Assembly (NCBI RefSeq): GCF_905207245.1
Contig: NZ_CAJLKP010000035.1
Location: forward strand, 1-57,326
Reading direction: 5' to 3'
From: an uncultured Bacteroides sp.
GTDB taxonomy: Bacteria > Bacteroidota > Bacteroidia > Bacteroidales > Bacteroidaceae
DNA length: 57,326 nt
The notes under the pieces were generated by a model, which was not told the origin of the DNA, did not search any database, and worked only from the letters and a program-made list of their open reading frames with translations. The position numbers were made by a program, and so were the translations under genes. Within the stretch, counting starts at the first letter, position 1. Each line of letters begins with the position of its first letter. Below, piece by piece: positions 37,303 to 45,488 of the stretch.

Positions 37303-38739
37303 TTATTTTAATTCAATGACTGAATTATCCAGTATTCTGATTTCAGCCTTTTTCTTTGCTCCTATTGTGGTTATATTCCGGATATTCCCACCGGTTACGT
37401 CATCACAAACAATCGCAGGGCGAGAGTCTTCCTGTTTCAGCTCAAAGACGATGTTATCCAAATTGATGTCATTAACGTGTCTCACATACAAACCATAAGA
37501 AGGTAATAATCCGAACATAGTTGATTCGGGATATAGCTCTTCAAGTTCTTTCATAATCACATTATCCATATTTTCGGATATCCCACCGAGACACGCAAAA
37601 CGACAGTTCGACAATGAGATTCCTTTGATCTTACCTTTGAATATCCCAGTAATAGAGCAACCAATAGGTGAAGAGGCATAAGCGGTTATACCACTGATAT
37701 TTATATTTGAGATTGAACCGATAGGAGGTTGAGGAGCTTCATTGTAATGTTTGCGTGCTCTATTTCCAAGACGAACAAACAGTGGTACGCGAGGACCATC
37801 AACCACAATATTTGAAATATTGATATTTTCCATAATACCACCATCCACTATTTCAAGTGCTATACCGCAGATACCCTCAGGAAATCCAGTCTTCGCATCC
37901 TTGGCGGCAGATTTCCGGATTATACAATTGGTAATGACTACGTTCCGGAATCCAGCTGTACTTTCTGTTCCGAATTTTATTGCATTACAATGGCTACTAA
38001 GGATACAATTCGATACAACTATATTTTCACTGATACGATCTGTAGTACTTTTGAAGGTAATTCCATCATCATCGGCATCACCAACAATATTGGTAATAAC
38101 AACGTCCTTGCAACCATCAATATCCATCAAGTCATTGTTTTTATTGGCATGATTGAACACTCTGATTCCATCAATCCGGAGTTTTTCGCATCTTATATAA
38201 GATTGTAACCACATTGCCGAACTTCTCAACTCAATGTTTTTCACTGTTACATTCTTACAATCGGCTATCCATAAAAGATATGGACGATTACGATAACGAT
38301 CGGGCTTTACTTTGGTCGTAACAGGAAAGGCTGCTCCTTGTCCGTCAATAGTGCCTTCGCCTTCTATTGTGATATTATTTACGTTATGGGCAATAATTAA
38401 AGACTGGTACACCCATGTATCGCCAAAGAACCTGAATTCAACTGTTGTTTTTGGATAATCGCTTAATTCTTTAGAACCTAATAATCGTGCATTTTTCTCA
38501 AGAACCAATGTTGTATTGTCTTTCAAGAATAGTGTTCCAGTAATAAAATCACCAGCTGGAATAATAACTCGCCCTCCATCTTTTGAGCTTTCATCTATTG
38601 CCTTTTGTATGGCTTTAGTAGAAACTGTTATACCATCGGTTTTAGCACCGAAGAATGTAATGTTATGATCCGCTCCATAGGTATGAATGAAGGGAATAAC
38701 GGTCAGAAGAAGAATTTTAATAAGCTTCATATAACGCAT
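37303..38739 (-). CDS. Glycoside hydrolase family 28 (polygalacturonase-like)
   Basis: A 478-residue exported protein with signal peptide LIKILLLTVIPFIHTYG. The N-terminal pectate-lyase-3-like motif ITFFGAKTDGITVSTKAIQKA leads into a right-handed beta-helix. GH28 landmarks are present: NNDLMDIDGC (Asp of the NTD-like motif), DADDDGITFKS (paired Asp) and SHCNAIKFGTES in place of the usual GHG. Members hydrolyse alpha-linked galacturonic acid or related bonds. It is the first gene of the operon and sits after the divergent promoter region. ATG 38739 is chosen because the signal peptide follows directly; further upstream codons overlap the regulatory sites. Confidence 0.87.
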   Translation of the reverse strand: MRYMKLIKILLLTVIPFIHTYGADHNITFFGAKTDGITVSTKAIQKAIDESSKDGGRVIIPAGDFITGTLFLKDNTTLVLEKNARLLGSKELSDYPKTTVEFRFFGDTWVYQSLIIAHNVNNITIEGEGTIDGQGAAFPVTTKVKPDRYRNRPYLLWIADCKNVTVKNIELRSSAMWLQSYIRCEKLRIDGIRVFNHANKNNDLMDIDGCKDVVITNIVGDADDDGITFKSTTDRISENIVVSNCILSSHCNAIKFGTESTAGFRNVVITNCIIRKSAAKDAKTGFPEGICGIALEIVDGGIMENINISNIVVDGPRVPLFVRLGNRARKHYNEAPQPPIGSISNINISGITAYASSPIGCSITGIFKGKIKGISLSNCRFACLGGISENMDNVIMKELEELYPESTMFGLLPSYGLYVRHVNDINLDNIVFELKQEDSRPAIVCDDVTGGNIRNITTIGAKKKAEIRILDNSVIELK

Positions 38740-38758
38740 ACTTTTATTATTTATATAA

Positions 38759-38786
38759 CCGTGTAAAATATATATAAAACGCACGG
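38759..38786. promoter_or_regulatory. Candidate LacI-type operator A (5' leader of the glycan operon)
   Basis: CCGTG (38759-38763) and CACGG (38782-38786) form an inverted pair separated by 18 A+T-rich bases. The site lies in the untranslated leader of the minus-strand operon. Its half-sites are the same as those of the site at 38968-38983. Confidence 0.45.
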
Positions 38787-38835
38787 AATTTGGATGGTAT
38801 TTTAAAAACAACTGTGGAACAGTGTTTTAAATTAA

Positions 38836-38851
38836 TCGTGTATTTCCGTGT
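38836..38851. promoter_or_regulatory. Candidate LacI-type operator B at the operon start site
   Basis: TCGTGTATTTCCGTGT shares the nine-base core CGTGTATTT with the site at 38968-38983. It is placed just after the minus-strand -7 element, where bound repressor would block transcription. Confidence 0.5.
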
Positions 38852-38856
38852 GATTG

Positions 38857-38889
38857 CAAATATATGAGATTTAATAGAGATAAAACAAA
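38857..38889 (-). promoter_or_regulatory. Promoter of the glycan-utilisation operon
   Basis: On the minus strand TTTG (38886-38889) and TATATTTG (38857-38864) are separated by 21 bp, matching the Bacteroidota -33/-7 consensus. Transcription would start near 38851 and give a leader of about 110 bases before GH28. Confidence 0.7.
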
Positions 38890-38967
38890 TCAAATAATAT
38901 GTTTTATAACACATGTAGTGGACCTGTAATCAGTGTAGTATATCGTTTTTACCATAAAAAAACAATT

Positions 38968-38983
38968 CCGTGTATTTGCACGG
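38968..38983. promoter_or_regulatory. Palindromic operator C overlapping the regulator's promoter
   Basis: CCGTGTATTTGCACGG has perfect five-base inverted arms CCGTG/CACGG. It contains the TTTG -33 element (38975-38978) of the lacI-family gene's promoter, so binding by the encoded regulator would give autorepression. Confidence 0.7.
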
Positions 38984-39006
38984 TAGCGGTTTTATTGTTA
39001 TCTTTG
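38975..39006 (+). promoter_or_regulatory. Promoter of the LacI-family regulator gene
   Basis: TTTG (38975-38978) and TATCTTTG (38999-39006) with a 20-bp spacer fit the Bacteroidota consensus exactly. The start codon is 24 bp downstream. Confidence 0.8.
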
Positions 39007-39030
39007 CACAAAAATTAAATTGCAGAAGGT

Positions 39031-40080
39031 ATGGCAAAGAAGTATAGGATTAAGGATATTGCTGAATTAGCAGGTGTTTCAACTGGCACTGTCGATAGGG
39101 TTATACACAACAGAGGTGAAGTCTCGTTAGATAGTAGAAAAAAAATCGAAGAAGTATTAATAAAGATTAATTACTCTAAGTCTTCTGGTGCTCAAATCAA
39201 GGAGGGAAATAAACGATTTCGAATATTAGCCATTCTTCCGCAACACGCGGAGGGGGATTATTGGCATGCTGTAAAAAAGGGGATAGAACATATGATTTAT
39301 TACTCTGCTCATGTTGAGATAAAGCTTAATTTCCTTTATTACAACCAATTCAACATACATTCTTGTCGTGAAGCTTTTAACAAAGCGATATCTATGAAGT
39401 CGGATGCTATACTTATAGGGCCCTCTTTTTTTGATGAAACCTTCATGTTTGCCAATCAATTGTTTATAAAGAATATCCCCTATATTTATATTGACACCTT
39501 CGTTGAAAACACAAAACCTCTGGCTTTTTTCGGACCACATCCATATCAGACTGGCATTGTACAAGCAAGGTTATTAACAACTATATTAGAAAATGGAAAA
39601 GATGCTGTTCTCTTTCAACCTAAAAGAATTGGCGACAAGACGTCAATACAATCACTAAGTAGATCTTATGGCTTCATAGCTTACCTGAAAGAACATTTCC
39701 CACATATTAAAGTGCATTCAGGGCAATACAATTATGAAAATAAAAAAGAGAATGACAGGCTTCTTGATCGTTTATTTGATGAGTATCATAACATTGGCGG
39801 TGCCGCAGTTTTTGACACTAAAGGATATCTTATCGCTGACTATTTTAAAGAACGCAATATCACTAATATCAAATTAATTGGCTTTGGAACAAACAAGAAA
39901 AATGTCGATTGCCTGAAAAGTGGTAGTATAAATTTTCTTATAGCCGAGCGTCCGGAATATCAGGGCGAAGCAGCTATGAGAGCTGCAATTGATTATTTAC
40001 TGTATAATGAAACTGGAAATATAGAAAACTATACTCCAATAGATATATTAATCAAAGAAACTGTTGACTTCTATAAATAG
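39031..40080 (+). CDS. LacI-family transcriptional regulator of the glycan operon
   Basis: A 349-residue regulator. The N-terminal LacI helix-turn-helix (IKDIAELAGVSTGTVDRVIH, residues 7-26) is followed by the hinge region and a periplasmic-binding-protein-like effector domain (from about residue 60: FRILAILPQHAEGDYW, AILIGPSFFDE, IPYIYIDTFVE, IKLIGFGTNKK, FLIAERPEYQGEAA). It is transcribed divergently from the glycan operon across a 291-bp region holding three related palindromic sites, so it is the likely local repressor. The effector is probably a sugar released from the glycan. This replaces the hybrid two-component or SusR-type sensors common in such loci. Confidence 0.93.
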   Translation: MAKKYRIKDIAELAGVSTGTVDRVIHNRGEVSLDSRKKIEEVLIKINYSKSSGAQIKEGNKRFRILAILPQHAEGDYWHAVKKGIEHMIYYSAHVEIKLNFLYYNQFNIHSCREAFNKAISMKSDAILIGPSFFDETFMFANQLFIKNIPYIYIDTFVENTKPLAFFGPHPYQTGIVQARLLTTILENGKDAVLFQPKRIGDKTSIQSLSRSYGFIAYLKEHFPHIKVHSGQYNYENKKENDRLLDRLFDEYHNIGGAAVFDTKGYLIADYFKERNITNIKLIGFGTNKKNVDCLKSGSINFLIAERPEYQGEAAMRAAIDYLLYNETGNIENYTPIDILIKETVDFYK

Positions 40081-40088
40081 GTGGCGAG

Positions 40089-40113
40089 GGCAACTTCGTA
40101 CTGTTGCCTTTTT
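40089..40113 (+). terminator. Intrinsic terminator after the LacI-family gene
   Basis: A six-base-pair stem (GGCAAC paired with GTTGCC) with an eight-base loop is followed by TTTTT. It begins nine bases after the stop and ends at the convergent AraC gene's 3' end. Confidence 0.75.
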
Positions 40114-40114
40114 C

Positions 40115-40951
40115 TCATGTCCTTGCTGTCCTGTACTCCTTCGGTGACATTCCCGTGTGTTTTTTAAAGTACCGTCCAAAAAATGATTGGTCGGGGAAAT
40201 TATAACGATCGGCTACTTCTTTTAATGATAGGTTGGTAGATTGCAACGTTACCTTTATTTCCAGTATAAGGAACTCATCAATGAGCTCTTTAGCAGAAAT
40301 CTGGCCTACCTCTTTAGTGATGGCAGAAAGGTAGCGTGTAGAAATACAAAGCTGCTCGGCATAAAAGGCTACATCTCGTTGTGCGGTACAATTGGTGTGT
40401 ACCAGATGAATGAACTTTTTGAACAACTGCCCTTTCCGGTTACCTCCTTCCAATTGTTCTTTGGTGAAATATCGCTGCACTTTATCATAAGTATCCAGAA
40501 AGAATATCTGAAGCAGGTTCTGGGCAATGCTCTCGCGGAACTGATTTTCTCTGTCGGCATAGATGGCAGCGCTTGCATCTATCATTCTCAGAATGGGGCG
40601 TATTGTTTCGGGTTTGGTATGTGTATAACAGGAGTTTTCTTTCATAAAATGCATGAATGCCGGGTCCAGGCGGAAACACGCCACCCTCATCATCTCACCC
40701 GAATAAGCGAAATAGTGTATCCGGAAGTCTGGGCTGGCTGATCTCAGTGAGAGGATGGAACCGGGTAACAACATGATATTCGTATTTGGTATAATGTGAT
40801 GCTTCTCTAGATCTATGGTGATTTCCGCCTCTCCGCCGGAACAGAACATAAGGACTCCGTTTGTCAGTTTGACGAGTCGGTTGTGGTAAAACTCCAGGTT
40901 ATCGCTTCCGGATCTGAAAGATTCTGCTTTTGTAGTTAATAGTGGATTCAT
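40115..40951 (-). CDS. AraC-family regulator, divergent from efflux operon 2
   Basis: A 278-residue regulator. An N-terminal cupin-like sensing domain (about residues 20-100, GEAEITIDLEKHHIIPNTNI) is followed by a C-terminal double helix-turn-helix (about 175-278: FYAEQLCISTRYLSAITKE, then LKEVADRYNFPDQSFFGRYF, ending HTGMSPKEYR). Its gene is divergent from the RND operon 41124-46849, with 172 bp between them, and TAnnTTTG elements face both ways, so control of that operon is likely. The ligand is not known. Confidence 0.9.
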   Translation of the reverse strand: MNPLLTTKAESFRSGSDNLEFYHNRLVKLTNGVLMFCSGGEAEITIDLEKHHIIPNTNIMLLPGSILSLRSASPDFRIHYFAYSGEMMRVACFRLDPAFMHFMKENSCYTHTKPETIRPILRMIDASAAIYADRENQFRESIAQNLLQIFFLDTYDKVQRYFTKEQLEGGNRKGQLFKKFIHLVHTNCTAQRDVAFYAEQLCISTRYLSAITKEVGQISAKELIDEFLILEIKVTLQSTNLSLKEVADRYNFPDQSFFGRYFKKHTGMSPKEYRTART

Positions 40952-40979
40952 ACTTTATCTTTTTAAAGTTTTGCTGGAA

Positions 40980-40987
40980 CAAAGGTA
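40980..40987 (-). promoter_or_regulatory. -7 element (TACCTTTG) for the AraC gene
   Basis: On the minus strand TACCTTTG matches TAnnTTTG, 28 bp before the start codon. The -33 element is unclear. Confidence 0.5.
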
Positions 40988-41075
40988 GCAGTTCTTTTGG
41001 AAATGCTAAGCAAGCTGTTCCGAAAATGAACAAAGGAGTGCGACAAATGAAACAAGTTGTTGTTCAAAAACGGCA

Positions 41076-41083
41076 TACCTTTG
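41076..41083 (+). promoter_or_regulatory. -7 element (TACCTTTG) for efflux operon 2
   Basis: TACCTTTG matches TAnnTTTG, 40 bp before the adaptor start at 41124. A TTGTTGTT stretch lies upstream but at a shorter spacing than usual. Confidence 0.5.
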
Positions 41084-41123
41084 CAGCCGACATAACAAAA
41101 GATGTTTTTAAAAAGATTGTAGT

Positions 41124-42281
41124 ATGACAACAAAGGAGAGATTGATTAGACAGATGATGACATTCATCTGTGGTGTGACATTGGCAGCATGCGGACAGGC
41201 TCCCGTCGTGCAGACCAGTTCAGAGTATGAAGTGATGGGAATCACAACTTCCGATAGGGAATTGCAAACGACCTATTCAGCGAGTATCCGTGGGCGACAA
41301 GACATTGACATTTATCCGCAAGTATCCGGTTTCCTGACTAAACTTTGTGTGGAAGAGGGGCAGTCTGTCCGCAAGGGACAAGTGCTGTTCATTATCGACC
41401 AGGTGCCTTACCGTGCAGCTTTGCAGACTGCCGAGGCCAATGTGGAAGTAGCCCGTGCAAGTGTGGCGACCGCGCAACTGACGTATGACAGTAAGAAAGA
41501 ATTGTTTGCACAGAACGTAATTTCAGAATTCGACTTGCAGACGTCTTACAATAACCTGTTGACAGCAAAGGCGCAGTTGGCGCAGACGGAAGCGCAGCGC
41601 GTGAGTGCTGCCAATAACCTTTCGTATACCGAAGTGAAAAGCCCTGCTGACGGGGTTGTAGGTACGCTGCCTTATCGTGTAGGCGCTTTGGTTAGTGCCA
41701 GTTTGCCTAAACCTTTAACCACGGTTTCCGATAATTCAGATATGTACGTGTACTTCTCGATGACAGAAAACCAGTTGCTGGATATGACCCGCCGCTATGG
41801 TTCCAAGAACAAGGCACTCGAAGAAATGCCTTATATCTCGCTGATTCTGAATGATAAGTCGATATATCCCTCACAAGGAAAGATTGAGACCATCAGTGGT
41901 GTGATAGATACATCAACCGGAACCGTTAGTCTGCGTGCAGTATTCCCCAATAAGGATGGATTGTTGCAGAGCGGAGGTTCGGGTAATGTAGTGGTCCCTG
42001 TTCAAAAACGGAATTGTATCGTTATTCCGCAAGCGTCCACTTATGAATTGCAGGATAAAGTGTTTGTATTTAAGGTGATAGACGGCAAAGCACAGTCTGT
42101 TCCGGTAGATGTAACCCGCGTGAACGGCGGAAAAGAGTATATAGTGGATAATGGTTTGAGTGTAGGCGACATCATTGTGGCCGAAGGAGTGGGATTGCTG
42201 CGTGAAGGCACACCGATACAGCCCAAGTCAGCATCTTCTGCCGCACAACCAACTGATAATCAACAAACAAAGGAGGATTAA
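41124..42281 (+). CDS. RND periplasmic adaptor (AcrA/MexA-like) lipoprotein
   Basis: A 385-residue membrane-fusion protein. A lipoprotein signal ends in LAAC at about residues 20-23. The lipoyl/barrel-sandwich halves (GRQDIDIYPQVSGFLTKLCV and NNLSYTEVKSPADGVVGTL) flank a long coiled-coil hairpin, and the beta-barrel and membrane-proximal parts follow (ISGVIDTSTGTVSLRAVFPN). It forms a complete tripartite set with the next two genes. The stop is three bases before the pump start, with GGAGG just upstream. Confidence 0.94.
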   Translation: MTTKERLIRQMMTFICGVTLAACGQAPVVQTSSEYEVMGITTSDRELQTTYSASIRGRQDIDIYPQVSGFLTKLCVEEGQSVRKGQVLFIIDQVPYRAALQTAEANVEVARASVATAQLTYDSKKELFAQNVISEFDLQTSYNNLLTAKAQLAQTEAQRVSAANNLSYTEVKSPADGVVGTLPYRVGALVSASLPKPLTTVSDNSDMYVYFSMTENQLLDMTRRYGSKNKALEEMPYISLILNDKSIYPSQGKIETISGVIDTSTGTVSLRAVFPNKDGLLQSGGSGNVVVPVQKRNCIVIPQASTYELQDKVFVFKVIDGKAQSVPVDVTRVNGGKEYIVDNGLSVGDIIVAEGVGLLREGTPIQPKSASSAAQPTDNQQTKED

Positions 42282-42284
42282 TTC

Positions 42285-45200
42285 ATGAATTTGAGAACAT
42301 TTATTGAACGCCCGGTATTTTCGGCAGTCATATCTATTACGATTGTCATCCTGGGCATCATCGGGCTGTTTACCCTGCCCGTAGAACAATACCCCGATAT
42401 TGCTCCGCCTACCGTCATGGTAAGCACCAATTATTTCGGTGCCAGTGCGGAAACATTGCAGAAGAGCGTTATCGCACCGTTGGAAGAAGCTATCAATGGT
42501 GTGGAGAACATGACTTATATGACTTCCAGCGCCACCAATGCCGGTACGGTTTCCATCACCGTTTATTTCCAACAGGGCACTGACCCCGATATGGCGGCGG
42601 TTAATGTGCAGAACCGTGTGTCCAAAGCTACGGGACAGCTCCCGGTGGAAGTTACCCAGGTGGGTGTGACGACTATGAAGCGCCAGACCAGTATCTTGCA
42701 GATGTTTTCGCTGCATAGTCCTGATGACTCTTACGACGAAAATTTCCTGGCCAACTATATCAGCATCAACCTGAAACCGCAGATACTCCGTATTTCCGGT
42801 GTGGGCGATATGATGATTATGGGTAGTGACTACAGTATGCGCGTTTGGATGAAACCCGATGTGATGGCACAATACAAACTGATTCCGTCGGATGTGTCGG
42901 CAGTCCTTGCTGAACAAAACATTGAGTCGGCTACCGGTTCGTTCGGTGAAAATTCAGACGAGACTTACCAGTACACCATGAAATATAAAGGTCGTCTTAT
43001 CACACCGGAGGAATTTGGTGAAATTGTTATCCGTTCTACGGAAGACGGCGAAGTGCTGAAATTGAAAGATATAGCCGACATCGAGCTAGGCAAGGACAGT
43101 TACGCTTACAAAGGTGGCATGGACGGTCATAATGGCGTATCCTGCATGGTGTTCCAGACAGCCGGTTCCAATGCAACGGAAGTGAACCAGAACATCGACG
43201 ACTTGCTGGATGAAGTGCGTAAGGATTTGCCGAAAGGCATAGAACTCACGCAGATGATGAGCTCCAACGACTTTCTGTTCGCTTCTATCCATGAGGTGGT
43301 GAAGACGTTGATTGAGGCTATCATCCTCGTTATCCTGGTGGTGTATGTCTTCTTGCAGGACATCCGCTCTACGTTGATTCCGCTGGTGGGTATCGTTGTT
43401 TCGCTGATTGGTACGTTTGCTTTCATGGCAGTGGCGGGATTCAGTATCAACCTGATAACGCTGTTCGCCCTGGTGCTCGTGATTGGTACGGTGGTGGATG
43501 ATGCCATAGTCGTCGTCGAGGCGGTGCAGTCGCGTTTCGACGTAGGGTATAAGTCCTCTTATATGGCAAGTATCGACGCAATGAAAGGCATCAGTAATGC
43601 GGTTATCACCTCTTCGCTGGTATTTATGGCGGTGTTTATTCCGGTGTCGTTCATGAGTGGTACGTCCGGTACGTTCTACACCCAATTCGGATTGACGATG
43701 GCGGTTGCCGTAGGTATCTCGGCCGTTAACGCTTTGACGCTGAGTCCGGCACTTTGCGCCTTGTTGCTGAGACCTTATATTAATGAGGATGGCACGCAAA
43801 AGAATAATTTCGCAGCACGTTTCCGCAGGGCATTCAATACTGCTTTTGATGTGGTGGTTGAGAAGTATAAAGGTGCGGTGCTGTTCTTTATCAAACGGCG
43901 CTGGCTGTCGTGGTCATTGCTGGCTTGCTCGGTGGTGTTGCTGGTGGTTCTGATGAACTCGACGAAGACCAGTCTCGTGCCCGATGAAGACCAAGGGGTA
44001 CTGTTTGTCAATGTAAGCACGGCTCCGGGCAGTTCTCTGAAGACGACGGACGAGATTATGCTCCGCATTGAAGAACGCCTGGAAAGTATGCCGCAGAAGC
44101 TGCATATTCAGAAGGTGACCGGTTATGGTTTGTTGTCCGGACAGGGAAACTCTTTCGGTATGATTGTGGTGAAGTTGAAACCTTGGGATGAACGTACGAA
44201 GAAAGAAGACCAGGTGCAGGCGGTCATCGGACAGATTTATGCCCGCACGGCAGACATCAAGGATGCCACGGTATTCGCCATTGCTCCGGGTATGATTCCG
44301 GGTTACGGTATGGGTAACGCTCTCGACCTGAATGTGCAGGATAAGTTGGGTACGGATGTGAATACATTCTTCCAGACCACCCAGCAATATCTGGGCGCCT
44401 TGAATCAACGTCCCGAAATCTCCATGGCCTATTCTACTTTCGACGTGCGCTATCCGCAGTGGATGGTGGAGGTGGATGCTGCCAAGTGCAAGCGTGCCGG
44501 TATCACTTCCGATGCGGTGCTCTCCACGCTGTCGGGCTACTACGGCGGACAGTATGTGTCCAACTTCAACCGTTTCTCTAAAGTATATAAGGTGATGATT
44601 CAGGCCGACCCACAGTATCGTATGGATGAAAGTTCATTGGATAACGCCTTTGTCCGTATGGCAAATGGTGAGATGGCTCCGTTGAGCCAGTTCGTTACGC
44701 TGACGCGTACGTATGGCGCTGAGACGTTGAGCCGTTTCAATATGTACAACTCTATTGCGGTGAATGCCATGCCTGCCGAGGGATATAGTACGGGTGACGC
44801 TATCCGTGCCGTGAAAGAAACGGCGGAGATAAGTCTTCCGAAAGGTTACGGTTACGACTTTGGTGGTATCACACGTGAGGAAAACCAGCAAAGCGGTACG
44901 ACGGTAATTATCTTCGCTATCTGTATCCTGATGATTTATCTGATTCTGAGTGCGCTTTATGAAAGTTTCATTGTTCCGTTTGCGGTGATTCTGGCCGTTC
45001 CGGTGGGGTTGATGGGTACTTTCCTGTTCGCCAAGATGGCGGGATTGGAGAATAACATCTACTTGCAGACAGGTCTGATTATGTTGATAGGTTTGCTTGC
45101 CAAGACTGCCATTCTGCTGACGGAGTATGCTGCCGAACGACGTAAGGCTGGTATGGGGCTGATTGCTTCTGCGGTCAGTGCCGCCAAAGCCCGTCTGCGT

Positions 45201-45488
45201 CCTATCCTGATGACGGCGCTGACGATGATTTTCGGTCTGTTCCCGCTGGTAGTGGCTACCGGAGTGGGTGCTAACGGTAACCGTTCGTTGGGTACAGGTG
45301 TAGTAGGTGGTATGACTATCGGTACACTGGCATTGCTTTTCATCGTCCCGGCTCTGTTCGTCACCTTCCAGTGGCTGCAGGAGCGTCTTCGTCCGGCACA
45401 ATCCATGCCGACCAAAGATTGGCAGATTGAGGAGGAGATGGAAGTGAGTAAGAAAGAAATAGAAGAACATCAATCAAAAGAAAAATGA
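42285..45488 (+). CDS. RND multidrug efflux pump, AcrB/MexB type
   Basis: A 1067-residue inner-membrane proton antiporter. It has a duplicated twelve-helix layout with two large periplasmic loops. The N-terminus FIERPVFSAVISITIVILG and PVEQYPDIAPPTV is characteristic of AcrB-like HAE1 pumps. The proton-relay Asp pair is in TVVDDAIVVVEAV (TM4). The C-terminal half has GLLAKTAILLTEYA and RLRPILMTALTM. It differs clearly from the first pump in this window. The last four bases overlap the next start (ATGA). Confidence 0.96.
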   Translation: MNLRTFIERPVFSAVISITIVILGIIGLFTLPVEQYPDIAPPTVMVSTNYFGASAETLQKSVIAPLEEAINGVENMTYMTSSATNAGTVSITVYFQQGTDPDMAAVNVQNRVSKATGQLPVEVTQVGVTTMKRQTSILQMFSLHSPDDSYDENFLANYISINLKPQILRISGVGDMMIMGSDYSMRVWMKPDVMAQYKLIPSDVSAVLAEQNIESATGSFGENSDETYQYTMKYKGRLITPEEFGEIVIRSTEDGEVLKLKDIADIELGKDSYAYKGGMDGHNGVSCMVFQTAGSNATEVNQNIDDLLDEVRKDLPKGIELTQMMSSNDFLFASIHEVVKTLIEAIILVILVVYVFLQDIRSTLIPLVGIVVSLIGTFAFMAVAGFSINLITLFALVLVIGTVVDDAIVVVEAVQSRFDVGYKSSYMASIDAMKGISNAVITSSLVFMAVFIPVSFMSGTSGTFYTQFGLTMAVAVGISAVNALTLSPALCALLLRPYINEDGTQKNNFAARFRRAFNTAFDVVVEKYKGAVLFFIKRRWLSWSLLACSVVLLVVLMNSTKTSLVPDEDQGVLFVNVSTAPGSSLKTTDEIMLRIEERLESMPQKLHIQKVTGYGLLSGQGNSFGMIVVKLKPWDERTKKEDQVQAVIGQIYARTADIKDATVFAIAPGMIPGYGMGNALDLNVQDKLGTDVNTFFQTTQQYLGALNQRPEISMAYSTFDVRYPQWMVEVDAAKCKRAGITSDAVLSTLSGYYGGQYVSNFNRFSKVYKVMIQADPQYRMDESSLDNAFVRMANGEMAPLSQFVTLTRTYGAETLSRFNMYNSIAVNAMPAEGYSTGDAIRAVKETAEISLPKGYGYDFGGITREENQQSGTTVIIFAICILMIYLILSALYESFIVPFAVILAVPVGLMGTFLFAKMAGLENNIYLQTGLIMLIGLLAKTAILLTEYAAERRKAGMGLIASAVSAAKARLRPILMTALTMIFGLFPLVVATGVGANGNRSLGTGVVGGMTIGTLALLFIVPALFVTFQWLQERLRPAQSMPTKDWQIEEEMEVSKKEIEEHQSKEK

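Noticed and set aside
42228..45473. Minus-strand frames under the second RND pump
   Set aside because: No coherent domain pattern; the plus-strand pump explains the whole stretch.
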